A stretch of DNA of 64,000 nucleotides, from assembly GCA_011009095.1 (NCBI GenBank), contig VTPC01001721.1, positions 173,257 through 237,256 on the forward strand. Direction: 5' to 3'. Positions 23,501 through 34,250 of this stretch are shown piece by piece. How positions within the stretch are numbered: the stretch's first letter is position 1; each line of letters opens with the position of its first letter. A model generated the notes under the pieces. That model was not told the DNA's origin. It made no database searches and saw only the letters and a list, made by a program, of their open reading frames with translations. The DNA is from Ignelater luminosus. Taxonomy: Eukaryota; Arthropoda; Insecta; Coleoptera; Elateridae. The position numbers were made by a program, and so were the translations under genes.

Positions 23501-26500
23501 TAATAAAACGGTCATTATTATCTTTAAAACGATGATGTTTTTTTAACATTTTTATGCAAGCTTTTTAAATTTGAATCAAGTTTATTCACAATAAAAAGTG
23601 AGATTGTAATAATATCATAGCAAATGCAGCAGGTTTTTATAATGCTGACACATTCTATTAATAAAGATATACCTAAGTTGCTCATCTATTATTATGTAAT
23701 TACGTTGGTCTTATAAGAATCATTTTAAAGCCCTTTTAATATAATTTTCTTAAAAACAGGAAATATGTAAATGTAAGTTATTGGTAAAGAACTCATAATT
23801 AATATAATTTAGAAATAAGCCAGTGTTATATTATCTACTTTATTTTATGAAAAATAGTAACAAAAATTGAAAAATACTAACAAAATTAACTAGAAAATGT
23901 AGAAATATAAAAGACCTTGTTATTTTAATGATTTGTTAGATTTAATATGTGGAGATAATAATTACTGAAACTGGGTGATGGCATACTACATCCGACATCC
24001 CTTCATTGAATGAGCATTTACACAGCTAGTGAGCAACAAGGACAAGGTCAGCAGGAGATTGCAAAAAATGATTATTTGTTGGAAAAATGAATGCTTCTTG
24101 AAAATGATTGTTATATCTCAGACTGATTAATTTTGCTTTTCTCATAATAAAAGGAAATAAGGATGTAATTTCAGTACTTTTTGAATAAGCATCAATGCTC
24201 TTGTAGATTGTTACCATAGCAATAAAAACCTTAAGTTAACCAGCAGGAAAAAGATGATAAACCTATGCAAGTCAATAGCAAAGTCAAAATGACATATTTT
24301 GAATTTTCTTTTATAAAATTGAGTACATATGTTTCGAAAAAGGATAATGGTTTTACTACAAAATGTTTATGATCCATAAAAGGTATTGTCAACAAATCAG
24401 AATGTGGAGTATTGATAATATTCTTAATTGTTACACTTCTAAATTTTCATTTTATGTAACTAATAAATAATATATGGTAATTAATAAATTAAATTTCTTT
24501 TCTAATCTACATTTTTCTATTATCAATAAGATAGTATTTGTGTGCGTCAATGTGGAAAGTTTGAAAATAATCTGTTACCAATTAATTGATTTTTATTTTT
24601 ATCTAGATATAAGATCTGTTCTTAACATGTGAAGTACACTTGTGTCTTACAGATAGTTTTATCTAAACTCTTCAAAAATAGCAATTATTAGTAAAAATTA
24701 CATTTCACTTATCCTTTTTGTGATAATAACATCAACCAAGTACCTACAATGTTACAATATTCCAGGTGAAGAAACAGAAAAATTGCCTTTACAACAACCG
24801 GTTCGTTTGCAACCTTCATGGGAAGAAAGTAATTTACCAGAGGAAGAACTTAATTTTAGAAATTTAACAATGGATGATGCGAGTTTACAGCTCCATACTC
24901 CTGGAGATAAATATAGATTAGTTTATATGACTTTTCTTTTGCATGGTATTGGAGTTTTGATGCCTTGGAATATGTTTATCACTGCACAATCAGTAAGTTT
25001 AATTATTATTTATTTTTAAAATTAAAAAAAGTTTTAGATTCAACATATTTTTAAATCTAGAATTGACTTTAGCGTTTTGTGGGTTATGAATTTATAAATT
25101 TACATGTGTACTGACCACTTATTATGCCACGTAGTTGGATAGGTCAGGGTAAAGAAGGGTCAATAAGCGTAACTTAATGTTGCGTAAGATATAATCTGTA
25201 TTAATTTAACAGTTCATTTCATGAATGCTTTTATTTTTATTGAGTTCAAATAAACCTATTTCCATTAAGATTAACAAACTGAGTATTTATTGATTTTTCC
25301 AAATATATGAATATATTTATTTATTAATTTTTAATTAATTGTTTCAGTATTTTACAAATTACAAATTAGGAAAGGACAATATTGGTCAAGATTTAATATA
25401 TGCACAAAGTTTTCTACAATTTGTGGGATTTGCATCTCAAGTTCCTAACTTAATATTTAATTGGTTGAACATTTTTATACAAATAGGGTAAGTAGCAAAT
25501 GTAATTCATCTTAGCAAAAACTTGCAAAATTTAAAATTATAACACTATTAATGAATTCTTGAAGACATTTTAATAGATTGCATGAGTGAATACGTAGAAA
25601 TATTTGCCACTTTATATTACTGCAGAATGAATCTTAAATAATTTGAGAATACTCGACAAGATCTGCTATCAAAAATCTCAGTATTGATAAGCATTTTTAT
25701 CATATTGTTTGCTGAAAAAGTTCATCTCTTATTGAAGTTATTTTCGTTATATCTTAGGATCTAAATTCCTTTTTAAGTTCGATTGTTTTCTATAACCAAT
25801 AAAGAAATATTAAACAGATAACAAGAGATTTATTGAAACAGTATAAAGGCACATTATTCAAAATATTAAACTATTTACAGATAATGATGCATTTATTTTA
25901 AATTTACACTTGCTCATTTTTACTACAAACCATCTTTCTGTATAAAAAGATTTCAACACCTTATTAATTGTAAATCTGAAATCAGGTTACATTATTCAAA
26001 CACCGCCTGCCTTACTTGTGATCATGTTAAGGGTGGGATCCCAAGGCGACTTAGTGAAATTTCCCACTATAGCATTACATGGCTTAGAATAGGAAAAACA
26101 TGTCACCATTGAGTTGCGATTTTCTCAATAACGGATTAACCGATTGTAAAAATTTTTGTTTTGTCGTAATGTACAAGTTTACCCCTTTGGGATGAAATAT
26201 TTGGAACATGATTGATGCAATATTAAAGTAAATATGATGATTTCACTGAAATTTTGCGTAGAATTTTCACACCATATTTTGTTGTCTACTGATTTTATCT
26301 ATTAACAGATGTACACTATAATACCTCATTCTGAAGAGGACAACATTTTACGTAATATGATCCAAGATCTATTTTAAAATTCAACATAGTTTGTGAGAAA
26401 ATGGCAACGCAAATTTAGAAATGAATTTCAGTCCTACAAATTAGAGTGTAGAACATAACGTTAGCATAGTCGTGAACCTGCTCGTTGACAGTGTGGCAAT

Positions 26501-29500
26501 TCTCCAACAGACGACGCAGTATCTATATATTTATTTTTGCGGTGTTGCCAGTTATCTGTCTTCAAAGTTGCGTGCAACCTTGATTTTGAGGGTGCAAACA
26601 AATTTTGTGTGTGCGTTTACGGAAAGGAAGCGAGAAGTCATCGACCCTTTACAGCTCATGTGTTAAATTTTTTAGAATTTTTCGATTTTAAATTGCGGGT
26701 TACATTAAAAATTTAAGTTTATTTTTAGGTTGGTTTAAATTCTGTTACTAGCTGTATAGATTTTAAAGCCAACCAAATCAAATAAAAAAATTTATATTAT
26801 TGTTTTATTCACATTAAGTAATACAATCGATTAAGTAATCGATGCAGTTTTTAAAGAAGTTTAGAGGTCCTGGAGAAAAAAAAGAGAAAATGCCTTTGTT
26901 TTATGAAAATCAATGCTACATGGGTTATTTATAAAAATGCAGGGTGTGGAAATTTCGAAACAAAAAGCTAATACTCTCCTCACTAAGAAAATATCCAGCA
27001 AAATACATTTATTTAATGATTATTGTTCAACTAAAATAAAGTTTAAACAACTAGCTTTTAGTATTTCAAACCTAGAAGATTTAAAAACCTGTGGGAAAAA
27101 CAAGAATAATCATTAATAATAAATGAAACAATCATGTAGATACACCTAACTAAAAAGACATTTTTATTTTAAAGGTTGTTGTAATAATCAGCAGCGTGAC
27201 CAGAAATTTGTGTTTAAGGGTGCTTGTCAAATTATGATCAAAACAAATGGTTTTGATAATAAAAGTTGAAAAAAGTCGGACTTTGAACTTTTGATTATTT
27301 TGCTGCGTCAGTTAAATAACATTTGTCTAAAATAAAGTGTCATAGAAGTACTAACATTAAATGCAGGTCATTACCTACCGTTTATTCGTTGTCATCGTGA
27401 ACCGTGCGAGGTTTTCCCGTACAGTTTGTCATGGCAAAGCGTGCGAAACTAAAAAATCGACATCAGAGCCAATCCAGGTGACAAATAGTTTTCCAAGGGT
27501 AACTATGATGAATTTGTCTTAGTTACGGAATTATTGGTTCTCAAAAATGCGTGCAGACAGATTAACTTTCGTCTGCGTTTGTCAAAATATCAAAAACTCT
27601 ATACATTCACCATCAGAGAAGACAATCTGAATCGCAGTTATATTTTCATAAAATGTACTTCACTGCTGGATTAAACTTTTAAGCACTTATCATGTTAGAA
27701 GTATTTTCATTAGTTTTTGCTTCTTATATATATATTTTTTCTTTGTTTTGTTAACAAACAAAATTTTAATTTCTTCCGTTTTGTTTTTCTTTTATTAAAT
27801 TGTAGTTCGTCATTAATTCTTTTCGTACAATTAGTACTTCAAAATATATTTGATAAAATTTGGGTAACTTTATTTTCAATAATTAATTAATTTAGGTTAT
27901 TTTCGCAAGCAGGTACAAGAGATATTTTAAATGACTGCTACTTGAATATTTGAATCAATAAAAGTTTTTCGTTTTGATAATAAATGTTTAGTCAGTACCC
28001 AGTAATCATCATTTTAAAAATAATAAAAAATCAATGTGTTTTTAATTTTTCCCTGGACATCTGATCGTGAATATAAAAGTAAAACCGTTTAGTTGCGGAG
28101 GTTTGCCGTTTCACCTCTAAGCCCTCGCTCAGCCGCTTTGTGGCTTCGATCGAGGTTGACGCCTGCGGCTTCGCTTCGTCGTGCTTTCGGCACTCCGACT
28201 CTTTATAAGCCTCTTGGACTAAAAAGAGTGTGATCGCCTTCGGCCTTCGGTGGTCCACCAGTCGGACTCGCTTTCGTTCACAAATGCATCGCACACGATC
28301 TTCGCAGGCAACAATACCTTACGTATCTAAACTATTAGTCTGCCAATTGGCAACACTGCTTTTTAGTAGCCTCTTTGCTCACGTCTGTGAAAGTAATCTA
28401 CTTTTTATAGTTCCAACTTTATACTGCCATTAATAGATGACGCCAGTTCCTAGACGTCAATTAACTAGTAAATACGTAGAAAGAGATGAATAAAACGCAT
28501 GCAATTTTCTGTCTCCTAAACCCCAGCCTTAAATGAATTTATTAGCTGCAGTCGATTCGTTGATTTGAATTAATTCAAATTTATTTTATTATTTATTTAT
28601 TTCTAATAACTGTTGTTTGAGATCATGTTATGCTTGTCGATTCATGCACAAAAATCATTAAATCTAACTGATCTCAGATCAGCTGTTGTAGAAAAATTCT
28701 TGAAACTCCTCTATCTAAAGAAAAATCAAACCAATTAAGAATGTATGAAAGGAATTCCAAAATACTGAGAATTAATTGAGATTATGTTGAATTATTCAGA
28801 AGAATACCACAAAATTTCAGAACATTTCACTAAATAGTTTAGAAGTTACATTGTTATAAATTAACATGGGTTCTTATGGAGGAATGGATACATTTCAAGG
28901 ATTGGCATAGAAAGAACACAGAATATTTTGAAATTCTCACAATATGTTAATAATATCCCTTAATAAGTTTGGTACACAATTTGGTTAAGAGCCACTAAAC
29001 CATTTGCTAGAAATAATATAAATATTGGTAAAAGTATCATTCAATCAAAATCAGGGGCCTGAACCCATTGTATTTTTTATTTCAGTTAGGGTTACAATTA
29101 TTTTCCAACTCAGAATTTCGATTACCATTAGGACTACAGTTTTTATATTTATTAAGTTATCTGCTACGGTTACTGTTTTTAGAAAGTTTCAGTTAATTGT
29201 GGTTAATTCCGTTCATAATAAGGTTGACCATTTCTAATTGCAGTTGCAGCTTTTTTTCTATTAATAATCATTAATATAGATTTTATTTTTTTTTGTTTTT
29301 AATATCGTTTAGTTTCATTCTTAAAGAGTTTATTTTATGCACAAAATGAGTCTGTTTTTTTAACAATTTATGTTTTGTAATATTTCGTTTAACAGAATAA
29401 AGTTATTTAAAAATACCTGTTTTTGGTCACTATTTGGTACATATTTTTTGCAAGGTGTGGTACATATTTATATATTTTTTTCATTATTATCCACTCTTAA

Positions 29501-32500
29501 CCCTGTAATAGTGATTTCTTGTTTTCCTTCTTCCTGATCTTATTCTTTGAGTAATAATTGTAATGTATCATGCACATCTGTTTCTGTCTTCTCGATTACT
29601 AGGTTGTACCGTACCTTCATTTTCATTTCTTATTGGTTCTTCAATATTTTGTTGCAAATAAAGATACAATTTAATCAGATGCTCTTAGGAAATAGTCTTT
29701 TGATATTCATTTAAAATACTGTTGAAATGGGGATGTATGTAACAGAACCACTTAAAAAGAATTTCTTGGTTTGAATGCATTTGCTGCACAAGCATTTTGG
29801 AAAACTCATTTTCAAGTTTTCTTGTATCATCTTAATGCATTCTGCATAAGAATCACAAATGGTCAGTTGCAGACAGCAGAATTAAACAAATGATCAATTT
29901 AATCCAGGATTAGCTCGTCTAGTTGGATAATCTTGAATTTACATTTGGATTTTACAACACTTAATCGGTTAATCCTGGGATTAACTTGATTATTTAATTA
30001 ATCTTACTAGTATTTAGGTTTTTATTGGTATCAGCCACTTCAGTAACATAATCCTTATTTCAAGTAAACTCAAAAGCATGTCTATTTTAGAATGTCATTG
30101 AGTAACATCTATAACAGGTTTTCGTATTTTGTACACTGTATGTTGGATTTTTTAAAACTTTTACAACAGATCTTGCTTTAGAAATTAAATGCATTTGCGA
30201 CCTCATTTCTGTTTAATGCAACCTCTACTGCAAGCTGCAATGTGAATTGCACAGAGCATTCTTTAAAAAAAACAAGATGTGATTATTTGTGTTAGAAGCT
30301 TTAGTTAACACACCTCTTAAAATAGTATTGGGTTCAGAACAGGCTTCTTGGACGTTTTCTAAAATGTCATCACTCATCAGCTTTTATTACATTATCTAAG
30401 TCATTTTCAGCATTATACTCAGTTAATTATTATGCTTTCATTTCGACAATGTTGCAGCAATTCTATCATTTTTACCATTGTCGTAATTGTGTAAAATTTG
30501 TTGTCTTTTGATTTTGTATTAATCTAGAACTTCATCAACAGTTTGTTTGAACAAGAATTTCTTTTAATGCTAGTCTTTAAAACAATTTCTTATCTTCTCA
30601 TATCAACGTATTAAACATGTATACCTAAAAAACTTCTGTCCATTCGAGTCGCTGCATTAATTTTTAGTGAAACCATTTTTGCCTCAAATTTGTTAGTCAT
30701 GTTATTTCTTAGATGACCTGCTTTTTCAATCACTAATTGTTTTTCTTCATCTATTATGAATTTTTCTTTTTTCTTTTTATTTAGTGCAGTGACCAGTGGA
30801 TTTAAAACTTTTCTAAAACCAAAGTCGTGAATTGTACAGAACGGTCTTCATTACTTGTAACCATCTCAACACATGCATCTCCTAAAATATTCTCATTCAT
30901 TGTTCTTTAATTTGTGAAGATTCAAAATAGACAATTGAAGGTGCTTTAGAACTTTAAATTTCTTTTTGTCGGTACTACTTTCATCCTTTTGTTCCATTAG
31001 TTATGCCAGTTTAAGTTTGATACCCGATTCCCCAAGTAGATATTAAAAAGAATTATTAACTCACTATATGTATCTAGAATACAGAGTGTAATAGATAAGG
31101 TGAACCAATTGTAGTACTAAGAAAATGCTTACTGTAAAAGGCAGTTAAGACAAAGGTAGCTACCAAATTCCATTATCTGCTCATTTATTGAACTTCCAGT
31201 GTTTAATATTAATACTAACGTCTGTCTCAAACGTACAGTTTCTCAGTCTTACAAAATATAAATTAATTAATTATACAGTATGAATACAAAGTAAGGAACA
31301 TTGATACTGAAGCTATTATTATTGGTTGTACGAAAAAAAGGGTATTTTAATGACAGTTTGATGTCTGAACAGTACAGGTAATACTCAGGTGGTTCAGAAT
31401 GCAGTACATGGTTTTTCTAATAGAATTACTCATTACCAGATGCTTAAAGGTGAACAGTTTGAACATCTTTTATAATGAATTAAGTTAAACATTGTTTTTG
31501 TTTGCTTTAATAAACTAATTTGCTTTTCTTTTAAGATTCAAAGCTGCCATGAACAATACACTTGAATGTTGAATGTGATATTTCTTAAAATTCTTCTTCA
31601 GGAACCTTGTGATATTTTTACATGACTATAAAGAGAAAACGGAATACTATCTAATTCCGCCAGGCAAACTCTAGGTTGCCCTACAAAAAATTTTTGATGA
31701 CGTAAAAAAAATTGAAGAACATCAAATTGTGGCAAATATATTCAGACATCACGCTTCTATTAACAACCTTTTTTTTGTACAACCAATAATAAAAGCTCCT
31801 ATGTAGTTTAATATATCGAAGTACCAATTATGTATCTGAAATCAGGAGAAAATCTTAAGTTGATTCATATATAACATGTCCTGTAAAGTTATGGGAACAT
31901 GGCAACAGACAGACAAACAGAATGTAGAAATTCAGATACAAAATTTATAGCAGTTTCCATTTAAATTTACTAAAGACCACAATTAATTAACCAAAAGAAC
32001 ATATCACTCTTTAGAATTGAAATATGGATTTCAGTTTTGGTTACGTTCATTAGTTTTTTAAATTTCTATTTCTGTTTTTGTTTCGATTTCATTCACTGCA
32101 AACAAGCAGTTATTTTCGGTTTTCGATTATGGTTTCGTTTAGGTTCAGACCCCTGATTCAAAATCCTGTTTTGATTTGGCAACACCACAGTACAGAAACA
32201 AACCAGATAATAAGCTTTGTTAAGGACCCTTGATCAATTTTTATGAAATTTTATATTTTCAAGAAATGTTTATAATTTACTACAATTTTTAGATATTCCT
32301 CCTTAAATCTTTATTATAATAAATAATATTAAATGCAATTTAACATTTAACAATTTCTGCTGTATGACATAAAACATAACCTTAACTAAATTCACTTCAA
32401 GATACAAGTCTGGAAATTCTTTTAATCACCAACAGATGGAATATAAATATCTAAGCTGCTAAGCTATACATTGTTGTCAATTCTATATTTCCCAAAAGTG

Positions 32501-34250
32501 TAAAAGAGAAATTGAAAATTTAACTTGGGGAGGATTGGTACATCCTCTAACAAAAAAATAAAATACATTAACTTGAGAGAACAAAGTTTCATGCCAATAA
32601 TATGTACACATTTATCTACGGCATTATTGATCAGTGGCCTGGAACCTTGTCATCTCAAGTTTGCATTGTGTTGAAGTCCATTCTCAAGTCTCATTACTAA
32701 TGTCGCAGACTGGATATATATTACATTATGTCTTACGTTTCTGTAGTTGTAGATCACATAGATAAAGGTTGTATTACTCCAAGAATAAATGGTCACTTTA
32801 GTTTTTTCTTTTTGTTGTGCTGTCAATTTAACAAAAAAAAATGAACCATAACCTACTCTACTGTTCTATAATTTGAAACAGATAGATATGGTGGCACATG
32901 TATACTTACTAATATTAATTTTTGCAGAGGTAATCTCACCACAAGGATTGTTTGGAGTATATCGATAGAAGTTGTAATTTTTTATTCTAACTGTTGCCTT
33001 GGCTATGACTGATAGTCGCGAATGGCCTGGATTATTTTTTTGGATAACAATGGTATCTATTGTTATACTTAATAGTAAGTTTTTATATGAAATACAGTAC
33101 AATGTGTATATTAATGATAATTTTCATTTTTAAGTGGCCAACGGTATATACCAAAACACCATATTTGGCATGGCTGCCAAATTGCCTTTAAAATATACAG
33201 GGGCTGTTGTTCTGGGTTCAAATATTAGTGGTACTTTTACTGCCATCGTACAGATATTATCAGACACATTTGCCTCAAACGAAAGAATGTCCGCAATTTA
33301 TTATTTTATAACGGCGTTGTTTGTTTTATTGTTGTGCTTTGATACCTATTTTGCTCTACCTTTAAATGTAAGCCGCTTTGAAATTTGTATGTAACTCATA
33401 AGAATGTATAATTTGATTATTTTAGAGATTTTATAGACATCATGAATTAAAAGAAAGAAAAGAAGCTTTAATTAGGAAGAACCAGAACATGGGTATAAAA
33501 GAGCGTGTACCATATTTTTATATATTTAGAAAAGCACTGCCACAGCTGATCAATGTATTTTTGGTATTCTTTGTTACGTTGTCAATCTTTCCAGCGGTGC
33601 AAGCTAGTAAGTTTTTATACTTTACGTGGTAATAGAATCTATGTAGAATTGCCAATTTTTATTTGTAGAAGTAGTATCGGTCGACCCAAATTTCTTTCTT
33701 ACAAAGAAATACTATACTTCAGTTACATGTTTCCTCACTTTCAATATGTCTGCAATGATTGGAAGTTACTTAACTACATATTTCACTTGGGTATAGAAGA
33801 AATAGTAAAAGAAGGTGTTAAATTGAATGTTAATATACATTTATTTTCAGCCCAAACCTAAGTTTTTATGGATCCCCTCTACATTAAGACTGTTGTATAT
33901 ACCATTCTTTTTATTGTCAAATTATTATAATGATGCAACACATCCAGAGTTTAGAAAATTGCCAGTCATAGTTAAGAATGATTGGGTTTATTGGATCACT
34001 GCCAGTACTATGGGTCTAACAAGTGGATATTTTAGCTCCCTTGGTATGATGTATGCACCGAGGTATGCTTTGATACCCTATTTAGTTGAATATATTCAGA
34101 ATCTCTTGTTTTTGTTTCTCTAGGACCGTAGAGTCACGATATGCTTCAACAGCAGGAATGTTTGCAGCAGCTGCATTAATAACAGGTATATTCACAGGGG
34201 TGTTGTCCTCATTCATTTGGCCATGGTTTATAGACCATGTGGGCATCTAA
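14521..34250 (+). CDS. Equilibrative nucleoside transporter (ENT/SLC29 family), nine coding exons, one apparent frameshift
   Basis: Multi-pass membrane carrier that moves nucleosides down their gradient. Coding exons: 14521-14590 (5' UTR from 14430), 24766-24992, 25348-25487, 32928-33074, 33135-33367, 33426-33606, 33669-33790, 33851-34062, 34124-34250. All have GT-AG borders, and codon phases agree once one extra T in the run 32978-32983 is discounted, giving about 485 residues, normal for the family. ENT hallmarks are the PWNMFITAQS segment after TM1, NLTTRIVWSI, the conserved block NGIYQNTIFGMAAKLP...YTGAVVLGSNISGTFTA, NDWVYWI and the C-terminal ESRYASTAGMFAAAA block. The acceptor of exon 33669 could alternatively be 6 nt downstream. 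Introns of 10.2 kb and 7.4 kb are packed with transposons, while the 3' introns are about 60 bp. A poly(A) signal lies at 34447-34452. Confidence 0.9.
15870..17780 (+). pseudogene. Degenerate copy of a repetitive insect transposon-like gene (C-x2-C zinc cluster / DDE-like family)
   Basis: Lies in the first long intron of the transporter. Pieces in three frames follow the order of a protein family seen in very many insect genomes. An acidic N terminus starts MSDSDQDVFYEDDYDSD. A basic region follows (16500-16620). Next is FHKPKKDYCELNKLQ (about 16740), then a Lys/Glu-rich helix (AKEEARNERN). A block corresponding to LTCPKTEISSFYCKSK (about 16910) is followed by text resembling HLSINNQVYCCLW, and an end block contains LDHTVQEIDTVHSMI (17370). 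Stops and frame changes are frequent, so the copy is dead. I recognise the family pattern but cannot name the transposon superfamily with certainty. Confidence 0.6.
17781..19150. other. Intronic AT-rich stretch
   Basis: No gene or terminal repeat recognised. Two nearby copies of a (G)TTAGGAAGTTAG(T/C)TGTCAATG-like phrase (about 18678 and 18714) form a short direct duplication, and an A-run of about 20 sits at 19096-19116. Confidence 0.35.
19215..20080 (+). mobile_element. BEL/Pao LTR retrotransposon fragment (protease to RT start)
   Basis: The frame 19227-19433 contains the retropepsin-type stretch LADPDFSQPDTIDLLLGADAF, typical of the aspartic protease end of BEL/Pao polyproteins. After frame changes it continues with a FCSLEKKLSRNPKLKQ-like block (about 19640) and HEYEQLDHLS (about 19710). 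A GPKIQDDLL...ADIAKM-like run (about 19815-19900) matches the start of BEL/Pao reverse transcriptase. No LTRs are visible, and stops and frameshifts show that it is inactive. Confidence 0.7.
20400..20507 (+). mobile_element. Tc1/mariner transposase fragment (catalytic C-terminal block)
   Basis: Encodes LPQSLDLNPIEHL followed by a stop and DHLDKELKNE, matching the SPDLNPIEHLWDHLDR block of Tc1-type transposases. The second part of the same C terminus (WNNIPKERLMESMPQRLNE) lies at about 21336-21410, beyond the foldback element, so the fragment appears split by that insertion. Confidence 0.65.
20508..21302. mobile_element. Foldback/MITE-like element with long imperfect inverted arms
   Basis: The left arm (from about 20512) and the reverse complement of the right arm (from about 21302) share, in order, GATTCCTGAGACAAAA, AGGGTGTCA, GATATCA(G/C)GAT, CATGC(C/T)TATTACT and a CATTTTC...AAAATTG(A/G)ATTTTTCAAAATCT block. 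The ends carry CAGGGTGCC/T motifs. No transposase is encoded. The arms are imperfect, so the element is old. It interrupts a Tc1 remnant. Confidence 0.6.
21310..21440 (+). mobile_element. Tc1 transposase C-terminal end
   Basis: Encodes a stretch close to the extreme C terminus of Tc1 transposases: WNNIPKERLMESMPQRLNE followed by VIKQKGGSTKY and a stop. It continues the fragment left of the foldback element. Confidence 0.6.
22398..22537 (+). repeat. 140-bp direct repeat, copy 1
   Basis: Nearly identical to 23157-23296, with about four substitutions across the 140 bases that I can see. The copies are 759 bp apart in the same orientation. Copy 1 is preceded (about 21880-22260) by looser repeats with phrases such as ATGAAATCTG and GAGATC(A/T)ATCAA. 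Confidence 0.85.
23157..23296 (+). repeat. 140-bp direct repeat, copy 2
   Basis: Second copy of the repeat at 22398-22537, same length with no indels, beginning at AGAGCCACC and ending at CTTAAAGA. Both copies end where a following AT-rich region begins. Confidence 0.85.
25488..29047. other. Long intron of the transporter, left part
   Basis: Mostly AT-rich sequence without recognisable genes. Degenerate frames at 26472-26666 and 26913-27116 show no domain. At 28080-28300 a GC-rich island is built from CTTCG-type repeats, giving a spurious charged frame on the minus strand (28294-28031). Confidence 0.4.
29048..32157 (-). mobile_element. Degenerate hAT DNA transposon inside the transporter intron
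   Basis: The ends are CAGGGGCCTGAACC (left, about 29051) and GGTTCAGACCCCTG (right, to about 32154), inverted with one mismatch. Flanks ATCAAAAT and AT(T)CAAAAT fit an 8-bp target duplication with one inserted base, as expected for hAT. On the minus strand at about 30900-30640, frame-broken sequence reads like a hAT transposase core: DACVEMVTSNEDRS, then DFGFRKVLNPLVTALNKK, then NKFEAKMVSLKINAATRMD. Many stops show an inactive, old copy. Confidence 0.72.

Noticed and set aside
28031-28294. Charged 87-codon frame on the minus strand
   Set aside because: Produced by CTTCG-type repeats; no domain or splice signals.
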